From an uncultured Lachnospiraceae bacterium (lineage in GTDB: Bacteria > Bacillota > Clostridia > Lachnospirales > Lachnospiraceae), in the NCBI GenBank assembly GCA_910579645.1, contig CAJTVK010000022.1:1-43590 (forward strand): a stretch of DNA of 43,590 bases, given 5' to 3'. Below the pieces are notes generated by a model. That model saw only the letters and a program-made list of their open reading frames with translations. It was not told where the DNA came from and made no database searches. Within the stretch, counting starts at the first letter, position 1, and the number at the start of each line of letters is the position of its first letter. Shown here one piece after another: positions 8,023 to 15,262 of the stretch. Made by a program: the position numbers and the translations under genes.

Positions 8023-9678
8023 TCATCCCTCCTCCAGGCATTTTTTCACATACTCAAAAATCCTTTCCCCCGTATGCCCTTTATTACATACCATACTGTT
8101 TTCATAACACTGTGCCTGCTTTCTCTTCCGTTCCTCATAACCTTTTCCTCCCGGGCGGGAAGCCACAAAGGAAATGAAATACCGCAGAGGGACATCCTTT
8201 TCCTGCAGCAGGAATTCATGGATTTTCACGCTTTTCTTACCGTTCACCGCATATATTTTCTTTTCCAACATTTTTGCCGTCCCGTCTTCCCACATACCGT
8301 CTTCCGATAATGCTGCCTCAGGCAAAATGTCCTTCGGCAAAGCATTCTCGGGCAAAATGTCCTTCGGCAAAGCATTCCCAGGCAAAATGTCCTTCGGCAA
8401 AGCATTCTCAGGCAAAATATCTTCCAGCAAAATAGGTTTCCCGGTCAGGCCATATAGTTGGACAACGGAACTTCTGTCTCCGTAATATCCGTCACTGACT
8501 GCGATTGCCCTGTACATGTCCATGCTGTCATCGTATATTCCTATATTGTTTTCCATAAATTCCTCGACGATTTCCCGATACTTGTTATATAGCCCCGGCT
8601 GCATGGCATTTATGGTGGCTTCCATCAGCGGATGCGGCCTCCACCAAAGGACAGCCTCCTGTTTTGTTTGGAAAATGCGGATAACTCTATGTAATTTCAT
8701 AAGCCAGCCTTCCGGATTTTTAAGCAGCCCGCTGATGGAAGAATTAAACAGAATGATTTTTTTCTCCTGCGGAATGCCCTCCCGCCCTCCGCCGCTTTGA
8801 CCCAGACCAAAAATCTTATCAATTTTAGGGGAGCCTAAGACTTCAGACTTCCTCCTAAAATATTCCCCCAGCCCCGCGCGGACTTCCGCAAAGGATTCTA
8901 CATATATCTTTTTCACTCTTTCCGATTCCAGAAAAATTTTATCCGCATGGAGGCATGCAGGCAGCAGGCACATATGCTTTCCGATTCCCCCCATGGTTAT
9001 GAAGTAGGGAACATAGCAAAGGAGCTCTGTGTTTCCTTTCAAATCCGAAGAATAATATTCCGGCGGAATGTCCGTGACACTGTTGCCTCCGTCGTATGGA
9101 TTATGGATAAAAATCACATCCGGATGCCGGGCCCGTATATCATATGTATCATAAGGGGTAATCGGCACCTCTCCCGGGTAGTCCTTCCCCTCATAGTGCA
9201 TTTCTCCCCACGTGCCGTCGGAATTTCTGTCATAATACGGAATGGGAATCACATAAACATCCCATTCCGGGTCTTCTGCCGCCGCCCTCCATATGCTCTC
9301 CAGGGAATCCCACATACTGGCCTTATACGGCAAAAAAACCATTTCCTTCTTTACCGGCATGCCGTTCAGCGCCTTTTCCGCCCGCCCCAATAGTTCTTCC
9401 GGGCACCATTCCTCCCGTTTTCCGGGCTTTCCCGCCATCCTTGCTCCGACCCGATACAGACTCTCGCAATATTGTTCCAAATACCGGACGGCTGCCGTCC
9501 CCATCCCTTCCGACTCTTCAATCCGCTCGCCTATCCGGATTGCCGTTTCCTGACAATTGCCCAAGCCTGCCAACGCCGCTTCATAATCTTGCTCCAAAAA
9601 CTTCGCCATGCTTTCCCTGTAAAGCGCATACAGCCCTTTTATCATTTCCGACAATTGTTTTTTCTCATAACTTCGCAT
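8023..9678 (-). CDS. CDP-glycerol glycerophosphotransferase-like protein
   Basis: Likely transfers a polyol phosphate from a CDP carrier in synthesis of a teichoic-acid-like polymer. The C-terminal half resembles this family, with RPHPLMEATINAM and then SDGYYGDRSSVVQLYGLTG, the usual SDxxxGDxSS...Y..TGKP motif. The N-terminal 100 residues are helical and unassigned. Between the TGKP-like motif and the C terminus sits a 10-residue repeat (ALPKDILPEN type) encoded by a 30-bp tandem repeat at 8311-8430. The frame is open to 9927. I chose the ATG at 9678 (551 residues) because AAAGGAGA precedes it, although the spacing is long; an ATG at 9744 is an alternative. It is the first gene of the polysaccharide operon. 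Confidence 0.72.
   Translation of the reverse strand: MRSYEKKQLSEMIKGLYALYRESMAKFLEQDYEAALAGLGNCQETAIRIGERIEESEGMGTAAVRYLEQYCESLYRVGARMAGKPGKREEWCPEELLGRAEKALNGMPVKKEMVFLPYKASMWDSLESIWRAAAEDPEWDVYVIPIPYYDRNSDGTWGEMHYEGKDYPGEVPITPYDTYDIRARHPDVIFIHNPYDGGNSVTDIPPEYYSSDLKGNTELLCYVPYFITMGGIGKHMCLLPACLHADKIFLESERVKKIYVESFAEVRAGLGEYFRRKSEVLGSPKIDKIFGLGQSGGGREGIPQEKKIILFNSSISGLLKNPEGWLMKLHRVIRIFQTKQEAVLWWRPHPLMEATINAMQPGLYNKYREIVEEFMENNIGIYDDSMDMYRAIAVSDGYYGDRSSVVQLYGLTGKPILLEDILPENALPKDILPGNALPKDILPENALPKDILPEAALSEDGMWEDGTAKMLEKKIYAVNGKKSVKIHEFLLQEKDVPLRYFISFVASRPGGKGYEERKRKQAQCYENSMVCNKGHTGERIFEYVKKCLEEG
8311..8430 (-). repeat. 30-bp in-frame tandem repeat, four units
   Basis: Four consecutive 30-bp units start at 8311, 8341, 8371 and 8401. 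The inner two are nearly identical and the outer two diverge. They keep frame and encode a decapeptide of the type ALPKDILPEN inside the glycerophosphotransferase-like gene. Such repeats can gain or lose units by slippage without breaking the frame. Confidence 0.92.
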
Positions 9679-10013
9679 GAACCCCAAATCTCCTTTCGGA
9701 AAAAGGCATGTCATCAGCACAGGGCTGTGCATGAAATAAGACATATTGGTCACCTGCCGGCATTCTCCCACAGATGATGCGGATAATTCCGCTTCGCTCC
9801 CCGGTACGTCACATTGGCCGTAAAATACCCTTTCCCGCTGTGTTCCCAAGGTCTTGGCATACCCAATACGCAAATCCGCACCCGGCGGTTTGCCTTCTAA
9901 TGCCGTATCAGGAACGATGTCCGCCATTCCGCTTTATCCGTCCTGACAAAAATTTATCTATCATGGGCAAGCCGCCCGGTCCTTACGGTCAAATCATGGC
10001 CTGCTGCCATAAT
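9679..10013. other. Region between the tnpB-like gene and the polysaccharide operon
   Basis: No separate gene is supported here, although the glycerophosphotransferase frame stays open through much of it. The right part holds the 3' end of the tnpB-like unit, with inverted arms at 9965-9974 and 10023-10032. The operon promoter should lie here, but I could not pick a convincing -35/-10 pair. Confidence 0.4.
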
Positions 10014-10032
10014 TTATCCTGCCGGCTTGCCC
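9965..10032 (-). ncRNA. Possible omegaRNA-like structured 3' end of the tnpB unit
   Basis: Ten-base inverted arms (GGGCAAGCCG and CGGCTTGCCC) enclose about 48 bases and overlap the last codons and stop of the tnpB-like gene. In IS200/IS605 and IS607 elements the guide RNA of TnpB comes from this position. This is an inference from position and folding potential only. Confidence 0.3.
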
Positions 10033-11382
10033 TTATGACCATCCCCTGCAAACTCTTCCCGCTTCTGCGGCGGATCCACATCCCCGCCGCGCCGTAAGAC
10101 ATTCCTTGCCGTATTTGTCTTACCATCCGTACTATAACCGCAGGCACCGCAGATAAATACGCCGTTCTTCCTAATCCCTTCCGCCCCGCAGCGGCTGCAC
10201 TCCCTGCCGATTCCCCTGCCCGGGACTTCCGTTATCGTTACCGACTGTTCCCTGCATTTTTGTCTCAGGCGGCCAAGGATATATCCCCTCTGCCACATAC
10301 CCGCCGGATAGCGGAATTTTCCTTCCCGGCCCCAGCCCTGCGGTTTCGGCAATTTTGCAATATAAACAACCTGTGGCTTCTCTTCCCGCAGGAAACGGTT
10401 TAACTCTTTATTGATATAAGAATGGAGCCGCTCTTCCAGCCTCCTCTTTTGGGCACGGTATTTTTTTCTGCCCGGATTGCTTTCCTTATTCCGGCTGTAT
10501 CTGCCTGTCTGTTCCCGTACCCAGCCTGCATACTCTTCCTCATATGCCCCCAGTTCTTCTCCATAGCGATGCCCGCTGTCAGCCGTCAGCATAACAGTCA
10601 TTCCCAATGCCGCACCCACCCGGCTTCGGTAATCCTCATGCCTTTTCACCGTCACTTGGACAGGTGCCTTTATTTCCAAGCGGCTTTCTTCCGGATACAG
10701 TTTCACATACAGCCGGCAGCCGTACCGGTTATTATCCGTCAGGGGCACAAATATCCGCTTTCTCTTTTCTTTCGTAGAAATGTAAATCCCGTGATTCCCA
10801 TAACGGTATGCCCGCTCCGCTATGGAAAAGCCGTCTGCTTTTTCCGTATGCGGCTTTACATGATACTTCCTCACCTGCCTGCGCAGATAACGCCGCAGCC
10901 GCTCCGCATCCGTTTTTTCTGCCAGCCTGTCATGCCGCTCCTGAAAATCCCCTGGCAGCTTCGGCGGCATTCCGTTTAATGCGGCCGAAAAAGCATCCGG
11001 CACTTTCAGAAGAAAGCGGAGGTAGTGCCTGTCTTCCGCACTGAAATTTCCGTTACGGCTGACCAAGCCGAATATCTTCACTTTTGTCTTTGTCCACTGG
11101 CTTTTGATATCCCCCACGGCATCCATAACTGCCAGATAAAAATATACGGACGGTACCCCCCCCCCTTAAATTTTTCCGCAGTCCGCTGTCCGTCATTTTT
11201 TTCTGTACCGTATATCCGGGATAGATTGCCTTCAGTGACTGTATCCCTCCGAAACGTTCATATACATAGTTCTTTATGCTTCTGTAATCCTTGGCAATTT
11301 CCTGCAATTTCTTCATTTCATAGGCAGGTATCGGTTCCTTATTATATTGATGGACAGTTTTGCATATTGTATTCTTTTCCAT
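10014..11382 (-). pseudogene. TnpB-like (IS605/IS607-type) protein, frameshifted in a G10 tract, RuvC residues apparently lost
   Basis: Two frames make one TnpB-like protein of about 455 residues. The N part starts at the ATG at 11382 behind AAAAGGAAAG. The C part is open from 11126 to 10014. They join if the run of ten C bases on the plus strand (11156-11165) is read as nine, giving GLPSVYFYLAVMDAVGDIKS, a natural TnpB stretch. The C-terminal zinc ribbon is intact (CSRCG and CGACG). The RuvC motifs look dead: GMTVM stands where GIDLG is expected, IAKL where IEDL is expected, and DGKTNTARN where DRDxNAAxN is expected. No TnpA of the Y1 type is nearby. It could be a decayed transposon gene or a domesticated nuclease-dead regulator of the TldR kind. 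A sequencing error in the homopolymer is possible. Confidence 0.72.
11156..11165. repeat. Homopolymer C10/G10 tract at the tnpB frameshift
   Basis: Ten consecutive C bases on the plus strand (G in the coding sense). Loss of one base, or gain of two, fuses the two tnpB frames. Tracts of this length are typical slipped-strand switch points and also typical sequencing-error points. Confidence 0.9.
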
Positions 11383-11418
11383 CTTGCGCTTTCCTTTTGG
11401 GCTATTTCCATTATTTTG

Positions 11419-11437
11419 CAAAAAGTGTACTTTTTGG
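11419..11437. promoter_or_regulatory. 19-bp dyad site L (candidate recombinase crossover site or operator)
   Basis: CAAAAAGTGTACTTTTTGG is a near-perfect dyad with an asymmetric GTGTAC centre. It matches the reverse complement of a second dyad at about 11547-11565 at 17 of 19 positions when shifted by one base. The two therefore lie in inverted orientation and bracket about 110 bp. Confidence 0.6.
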
Positions 11438-11485
11438 AATTGAAATTTTCAGGGTATAATCACCAAAAAAAGAAAGAACTGCATC

Positions 11486-11514
11486 TTGAATTTTGATTAA
11501 ATATGTTATATAAT
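11486..11514 (+). promoter_or_regulatory. Promoter TTGAAT-N17-TATAAT between the two dyad sites
   Basis: The -35 box TTGAAT is at 11486-11491 and the -10 box TATAAT at 11509-11514, with 17-bp spacing. It fires to the right, away from the tnpB-like gene and antisense to the recombinase gene. Inversion of the bracketed segment would aim it at tnpB. Confidence 0.55.
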
Positions 11515-11546
11515 GACTAAAAATTATGTAGTGTGGATGTAATTAT

Positions 11547-11565
11547 CAAAAAGTACACCTTTTGG
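11547..11565. promoter_or_regulatory. 19-bp dyad site R (partner of site L)
   Basis: CAAAAAGTACACCTTTTGG carries the GTACAC centre, the reverse complement of the GTGTAC centre of site L. It lies 36 bp from the 3' end of the serine recombinase gene. Its role as a crossover site is an inference; it could equally be an operator. Confidence 0.6.
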
Positions 11566-11600
11566 TAAAAGAATTTTTTATGCCGCTGCATACAGACCGT

Positions 11601-12209
11601 TTATGATTGGGGGCACTCCCCATATTTTTTTGCCCTTCGGTAAAACGAAGTCACAGACATGCCGCACAGCCCTGCGGCCTCCGTCCCGGCTATTTCCCCC
11701 ATGACCCATCTGTCATATACTTTCCTGAAATTGGGCGGCAGAGGATGCTTTGGCCTCCCGAACTGTACCCCGCGGATTTTGGCGGCCTCTATCCCTTCTT
11801 TCTGACGCTGCCTTATATTTTTCCTCTCGTTCTCCGCCACAAAAGACAATACCTGAAGCACAATATCGCTTAAGAATGCCCCCATCAGATCCTTTCCCCT
11901 CCTGGTATCCAGAAGCGGCATGTCAATCACCACGATGTCAATCTTTTTTTCCTTCGTCAGCATCCTCCACTGTTCCAGAATCTCTTCATAATTCCTTCCC
12001 AGCCGGTCAATGCTTTTCACATAAAGCAAATCCTCTGTCTTCAGCTTTCTCAGCAGACGTTTATACATAGGACGCTCAAAGTCCTTGCCGGACTGTTTGT
12101 CCATAAAAATATTTTCAGCCGGAACTTCCGCTTCCTTCAAGGCAAGCAGCTGCCTCCCCTCATTCTGCTCCCTTGTGCTGACACGCACATAACCATACAC
12201 ATTTCCCAT
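11601..12209 (-). CDS. Small serine recombinase, Pin/resolvase type
   Basis: A 202-residue serine recombinase that cuts and rejoins DNA at short dyad sites. The catalytic Ser lies in YVRVSTREQ near the N terminus. DRLGRNYEEI holds the conserved Arg residues, and the long E helix follows (FVAENERKNIRQRQKEG). A C-terminal HTH (EAAGLCGMSVTSFYRRAKKYG) gives the Pin/Hin order. This is the opposite of IS607 TnpA, whose DNA-binding domain comes first. The ATG follows AAGGAGTG. It lies upstream of the tnpB-like gene on the same strand, with two inverted dyad sites between them, so a local DNA-inversion role is the most attractive reading. Transposition or resolution are alternatives. Confidence 0.9.
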   Translation of the reverse strand: MGNVYGYVRVSTREQNEGRQLLALKEAEVPAENIFMDKQSGKDFERPMYKRLLRKLKTEDLLYVKSIDRLGRNYEEILEQWRMLTKEKKIDIVVIDMPLLDTRRGKDLMGAFLSDIVLQVLSFVAENERKNIRQRQKEGIEAAKIRGVQFGRPKHPLPPNFRKVYDRWVMGEIAGTEAAGLCGMSVTSFYRRAKKYGECPQS

Positions 12210-12357
12210 AAGATCACTCCTTTCCAGACCGCATTGGCCTATTCCGCCTTTTCCTTCAGACTAAATAGCCCTTCTTAAAGAGTATCTCACTTTCCGGCTG
12301 CTTTTACGCACGGCATTTGGCTCTCGCAGTGGCATCGTTGACCGATGACAACGCGGC

Positions 12358-12418
12358 AGACAGCCAAAACAGCCCGTCAAAGCATGCCATATGCTTTGAC
12401 GGGCTGTTTCGGCTGTCT
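12358..12418. terminator. Perfectly paired 28-bp hairpin between lspA and the recombinase gene
   Basis: Arms 12358-12385 and 12391-12418 pair over 28 bp with one mismatch around a 5-base loop. No T run follows on either side, so it may be a terminator of the lspA transcript, a cruciform or a small repeat element. The rest of 12210-12455 holds no gene. Confidence 0.5.
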
Positions 12419-12455
12419 CTATGATTCTGACTAGAGTTCCGTCCCGGACAGCTTC

Positions 12456-12908
12456 CTACTTTCCTCCAACGGAAAGTGCGGCTGTCAGTGCGCCAACCAT
12501 AATACCCAAATCGGAAATATTGAAAATAATGCGGGAAAGCCATTTCCATCTTACGCCAAAACTGAAATAGTCCACCACATATTTCCTTTTCAGCCTGTCA
12601 TAAGTATTGCTGAAGGCTCCTCCCAGCAGCATTGCAAGGCCCGTTTTCAAGGCCTTATTCCCTTTTGTTCCCAAACTCAGCACAAATAGCAGCGTCACCA
12701 AGGCCGTCAGCCCCACTGACAAAGCCGCCACTGCCTGCCGCTTCTTCTGCCCCATATTGAGAAACGCACCTTTATTATAATGACGGCGCAGCCGGAGAAA
12801 GCCTTTCAGCTTTAACTGCTCCCCCTCTTCCGGGAACTTCCGCTCCACATAATTTTTAATCCGTAAATCCGCAAAAAATATACCCGCCGCAATCAGAATG
12901 TATACCAT
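12456..12908 (-). CDS. lspA: LspA-like signal peptidase II
   Basis: Membrane aspartic protease that removes signal peptides from prolipoproteins. The protein has 150 residues and four hydrophobic segments. FFADLRIKNYV holds the conserved early Asp and Lys. The two catalytic aspartates are in SNTYDRLKRKYVVDYFSF and FNISDLGIMVG. It is slightly short and divergent for the family. The ATG follows AGGAAGGG. The S8 peptidase stop codon lies 33 bp upstream, so it probably shared a transcript with that gene before the insertions. Confidence 0.8.
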   Translation of the reverse strand: MVYILIAAGIFFADLRIKNYVERKFPEEGEQLKLKGFLRLRRHYNKGAFLNMGQKKRQAVAALSVGLTALVTLLFVLSLGTKGNKALKTGLAMLLGGAFSNTYDRLKRKYVVDYFSFGVRWKWLSRIIFNISDLGIMVGALTAALSVGGK

Positions 12909-12941
12909 AGCCCTTCCTTTCCTTGGGATGTCCCTCCGGCC

Positions 12942-13004
12942 TTACACGCTTGTCGTCCCCGCAATGATTTCAAATGCCCGCGCCACGTTGAGCTTGCCGA
13001 ATCC
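12942..13004 (-). pseudogene. C-terminal segment of the interrupted S8 (Csp-like) peptidase
   Basis: The last 19 codons of an S8 peptidase, reading FGKLNVARAFEIIAGTTSV and stop at 12942. Subtilases of the Csp type end in a W-G-Y-G-x-L-N-x-x-x-x-F pattern. The central S8 fragment at 25.1-26.5 kb stops matching that family exactly after SWG, so this tail completes it in frame across a GG crossover. It lies directly against the recombinase end of element 1. It cannot be expressed alone. Confidence 0.75.
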
Positions 13005-13023
13005 CTCTTATGTCAAGTTAATG
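12996..13023. other. Attachment junction of element 1, recombinase-proximal side
   Basis: S8 sequence (GCCGAAT) runs into core CC at 13003-13004 and then element sequence CTCTTATGTCAAGT. The same pattern, CTCTCCTGTCAAGT, follows the core at the left end of element 2 (26465). Confidence 0.65.
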
Positions 13024-13062
13024 TCAAGTCCCATGTCCCTTATTATTATGCACCGCATAATC

Positions 13063-14748
13063 CTATTCATGTGAAAAAATATAACGCGGAGCCGACAATG
13101 CCTGCTGTTTCACACTGTCCGCAAGCATCGCTTGGTACGGGTCCACAAAATAGTATTCCATCTCAATCCGCCTGCCCTCATATACATAAATGCGCTTTAC
13201 AAGGCTGCTCAGGGTATGGCGGTCGATTTCCTTAAGTTCCGCACAAGCTTGGAATGCTTTCAGCTTTCCTTCGGAAAGGACTCCTTTCCGGAACATCTCC
13301 CTAATCAGGTTTTCCTGTTTTTTCTGCGCTTCCCGCAATTCCGCAGCCTTTTTTTCAAAGCCGTCACGGAGCCGTTCGAACTCTTCTTTCGTAACCACCC
13401 CTTCCCTTAAATCATCGTAAAGCCCGTCGCAAAGACTGTGATATCTGTCCTGTTCCGCCTTAAGCCTCCGCAGTTCCCTGTCATATACCGAAACCTCCGA
13501 AAAGTTTCCCGTCCCCTGCGCCCTTGCCCGGTTCAAAAGCCGTTTCCCTTCAAGGAACGTGTTGGCATATCTTTTTACGGTGTCTTCCACGATATTTTTC
13601 AGCGTTTCTTCCTCTATGCTGTGCCTGCTGCACCCGTCTCCCCGGTTCTTTGTGGAACAGATATAATAGACCTTTCCCGTCCCTTTATAGCGGACCACCC
13701 GGCGCACCATCTGCTCCCTGCAGTCGCCGCAGAACAATAGCCCCGCAAACAGCCCGTACTTTTCCATTCCAGGCCCCTGCCGGCTGTCTGCTTTAAGGAG
13801 GTTCTGCACAATCCGGAAATCATCCTCTGTCACCAATGCCTCATGGGTGTTCTCCACGCAAATCCACTCTTCCCTAGGCCTTTCCACAATCTTTTTGACT
13901 TTATAATTAACTTTCTGCGTCTTTCCCTGCCACAGATGCCCCAAGTAGATTTCATTGGTAAGTATTCTTTTTACGGAAGCACTCCCCCAGAGGCATTTCC
14001 CCGCCCCCCGAAATCCTCCGTTAAACTTAAGGCCAAGGGATTTTTTGTACTCCTTCGGGGAAAGGATTCCCAGCCCGTTCAGCTTCTCCGCAATAGCCGA
14101 TACTGCCATGCCTGCGATTTTCCACTTGAAAATCTGTCTCACAATCCCGGCTGCATATTCATCCGCCACAAGATGATTTTTGTTCTTCTCGTCCTTTTTG
14201 TACCCGTACACCGCAAAAGGAGAAATGCACTCCCCGTTCCTGCGCTTCACTTCCAGCCCGCTTTTTACCTTTGCGGAAATATCCCTGCAGTAAGAATCGT
14301 TGATGAAATTCTTCACCGGCAGCACAATAGAGCCTGCCCCCGTATCTGCCGAGAAACTGTCATAGCAGTCGGTCAGCGCAATAAAACGTACGCCAAGCGC
14401 CGGGAAAGTCTTCTGGATATACCTCCCGGATTCAATGTAATCGCGCCCGAAACGGGAAAGGTCTTTTACTATGACACAGTTTACCCTCCCGGCCTCGATG
14501 TCGCACATCATCCTCTTAAATTCCGGCCTGTCGAAATTACTGCCCGAAAATCCGTCATCCACATAACTATCATACAGCTCAATATCTGCCTGTTCACGGA
14601 TATAGGCCTTGATCAGCTCCCGCTGGTTTACGATGCTCTCGCTCTCATTTTTTACAGATGCCTTACCCCCGCTGTCTTTTGCGCCGCCGGCAGCGTCATC
14701 CCTTGAAAGGCGGAGGTACATGGCCGCATAGAATAACTTTTCTTTCAT
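13063..14748 (-). CDS. Large serine recombinase (element 1 integrase)
   Basis: A 561-residue site-specific integrase that joins attP and attB. The catalytic Ser is in AMYLRLSRDDAA. The resolvase core continues through DDGFSGSNFDRPEFKRMM and KDLSRFGRDYIESGRYI. It is followed by a recombinase domain (AGMAVSAIAEKLNGLGILSP), a zinc ribbon (CGDCREQMVRR, with ICSTKNRGDGC) and a coiled coil at about 425-500. It closely resembles the first of the three recombinases in element 2. It sits 58 bp from the junction of element 1, the usual place for such integrases. The ribosome site is weak (GGTGGTG). An intact catalytic core suggests it is functional. Confidence 0.93.
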   Translation of the reverse strand: MKEKLFYAAMYLRLSRDDAAGGAKDSGGKASVKNESESIVNQRELIKAYIREQADIELYDSYVDDGFSGSNFDRPEFKRMMCDIEAGRVNCVIVKDLSRFGRDYIESGRYIQKTFPALGVRFIALTDCYDSFSADTGAGSIVLPVKNFINDSYCRDISAKVKSGLEVKRRNGECISPFAVYGYKKDEKNKNHLVADEYAAGIVRQIFKWKIAGMAVSAIAEKLNGLGILSPKEYKKSLGLKFNGGFRGAGKCLWGSASVKRILTNEIYLGHLWQGKTQKVNYKVKKIVERPREEWICVENTHEALVTEDDFRIVQNLLKADSRQGPGMEKYGLFAGLLFCGDCREQMVRRVVRYKGTGKVYYICSTKNRGDGCSRHSIEEETLKNIVEDTVKRYANTFLEGKRLLNRARAQGTGNFSEVSVYDRELRRLKAEQDRYHSLCDGLYDDLREGVVTKEEFERLRDGFEKKAAELREAQKKQENLIREMFRKGVLSEGKLKAFQACAELKEIDRHTLSSLVKRIYVYEGRRIEMEYYFVDPYQAMLADSVKQQALSAPRYIFSHE

Positions 14749-14829
14749 ACCCGCACCACCACTGACTTTTATACTCGGCTCAGTAAATCTGCTTACGAAG
14801 TATGGGGATACCCATTTCTTTTCAATCTA

Positions 14830-15117
14830 TTATACATAAACTTCCGCAAGCCTGCGTATGTACTCTTCCATCTTTTCATCTAAAGTAGCCCCCTCCTTCT
14901 GATAGCACACCTTCACCACATAGTCGCCAATCCTGCACACATATGGATTTCCGGCCTGCCTTGCAAAAGATGCCAGCTTCTTTTCCACCGGTGCTTTTGT
15001 ATCTATCCGTATATCCCTTAAATCTGTCAGTGTGGCAATGTCCACTGTCCGTATATCCACCGCCGCCATTTCACTTAATTCATCCGCCGTATATCCTGCC
15101 ACAGCCGCAAGTCCCAT
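14830..15117 (-). CDS. DUF6870-like small protein next to the large serine recombinase
   Basis: A 95-residue protein with the pattern VDIRTVDxxxLxDIRDIxID, then KKLASFARQAGNPYVCRIGDY and VVKVCY, ending in MEEYIRRLAEVYV. The same pattern recurs in the gene at 32253-32522, also directly upstream of a recombinase of the same type. I assign it to DUF6870 from memory of the family, with moderate confidence. Function is unknown; its fixed place next to integrases makes a recombination-directionality role worth testing. The N terminus MGLAAVAG is also found in the macro-domain fragment at 34580. The start is the ATG behind AAGGAG with an 11-base spacer. Confidence 0.7.
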   Translation of the reverse strand: MGLAAVAGYTADELSEMAAVDIRTVDIATLTDLRDIRIDTKAPVEKKLASFARQAGNPYVCRIGDYVVKVCYQKEGATLDEKMEEYIRRLAEVYV

Positions 15118-15262
15118 GGCACAGCCATCTCCTTTTCTGCTTCCGCAATTCTCTTCTCACCTCTATCCTATTCCTTCCTCTGATTGTCCTATGCCTGCAC
15201 CAATGCAGGACATTTCCTACACTGCCGCAGCCGCTTGGCCCGTTGCTCACGGGGAAAAGTCC

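Noticed and set aside
10014..12209. Calling the recombinase plus TnpB pair an IS607 element
   Set aside because: The order matches, but this recombinase has its HTH at the C terminus as in Pin/Hin; IS607 TnpA has an N-terminal DNA-binding domain.
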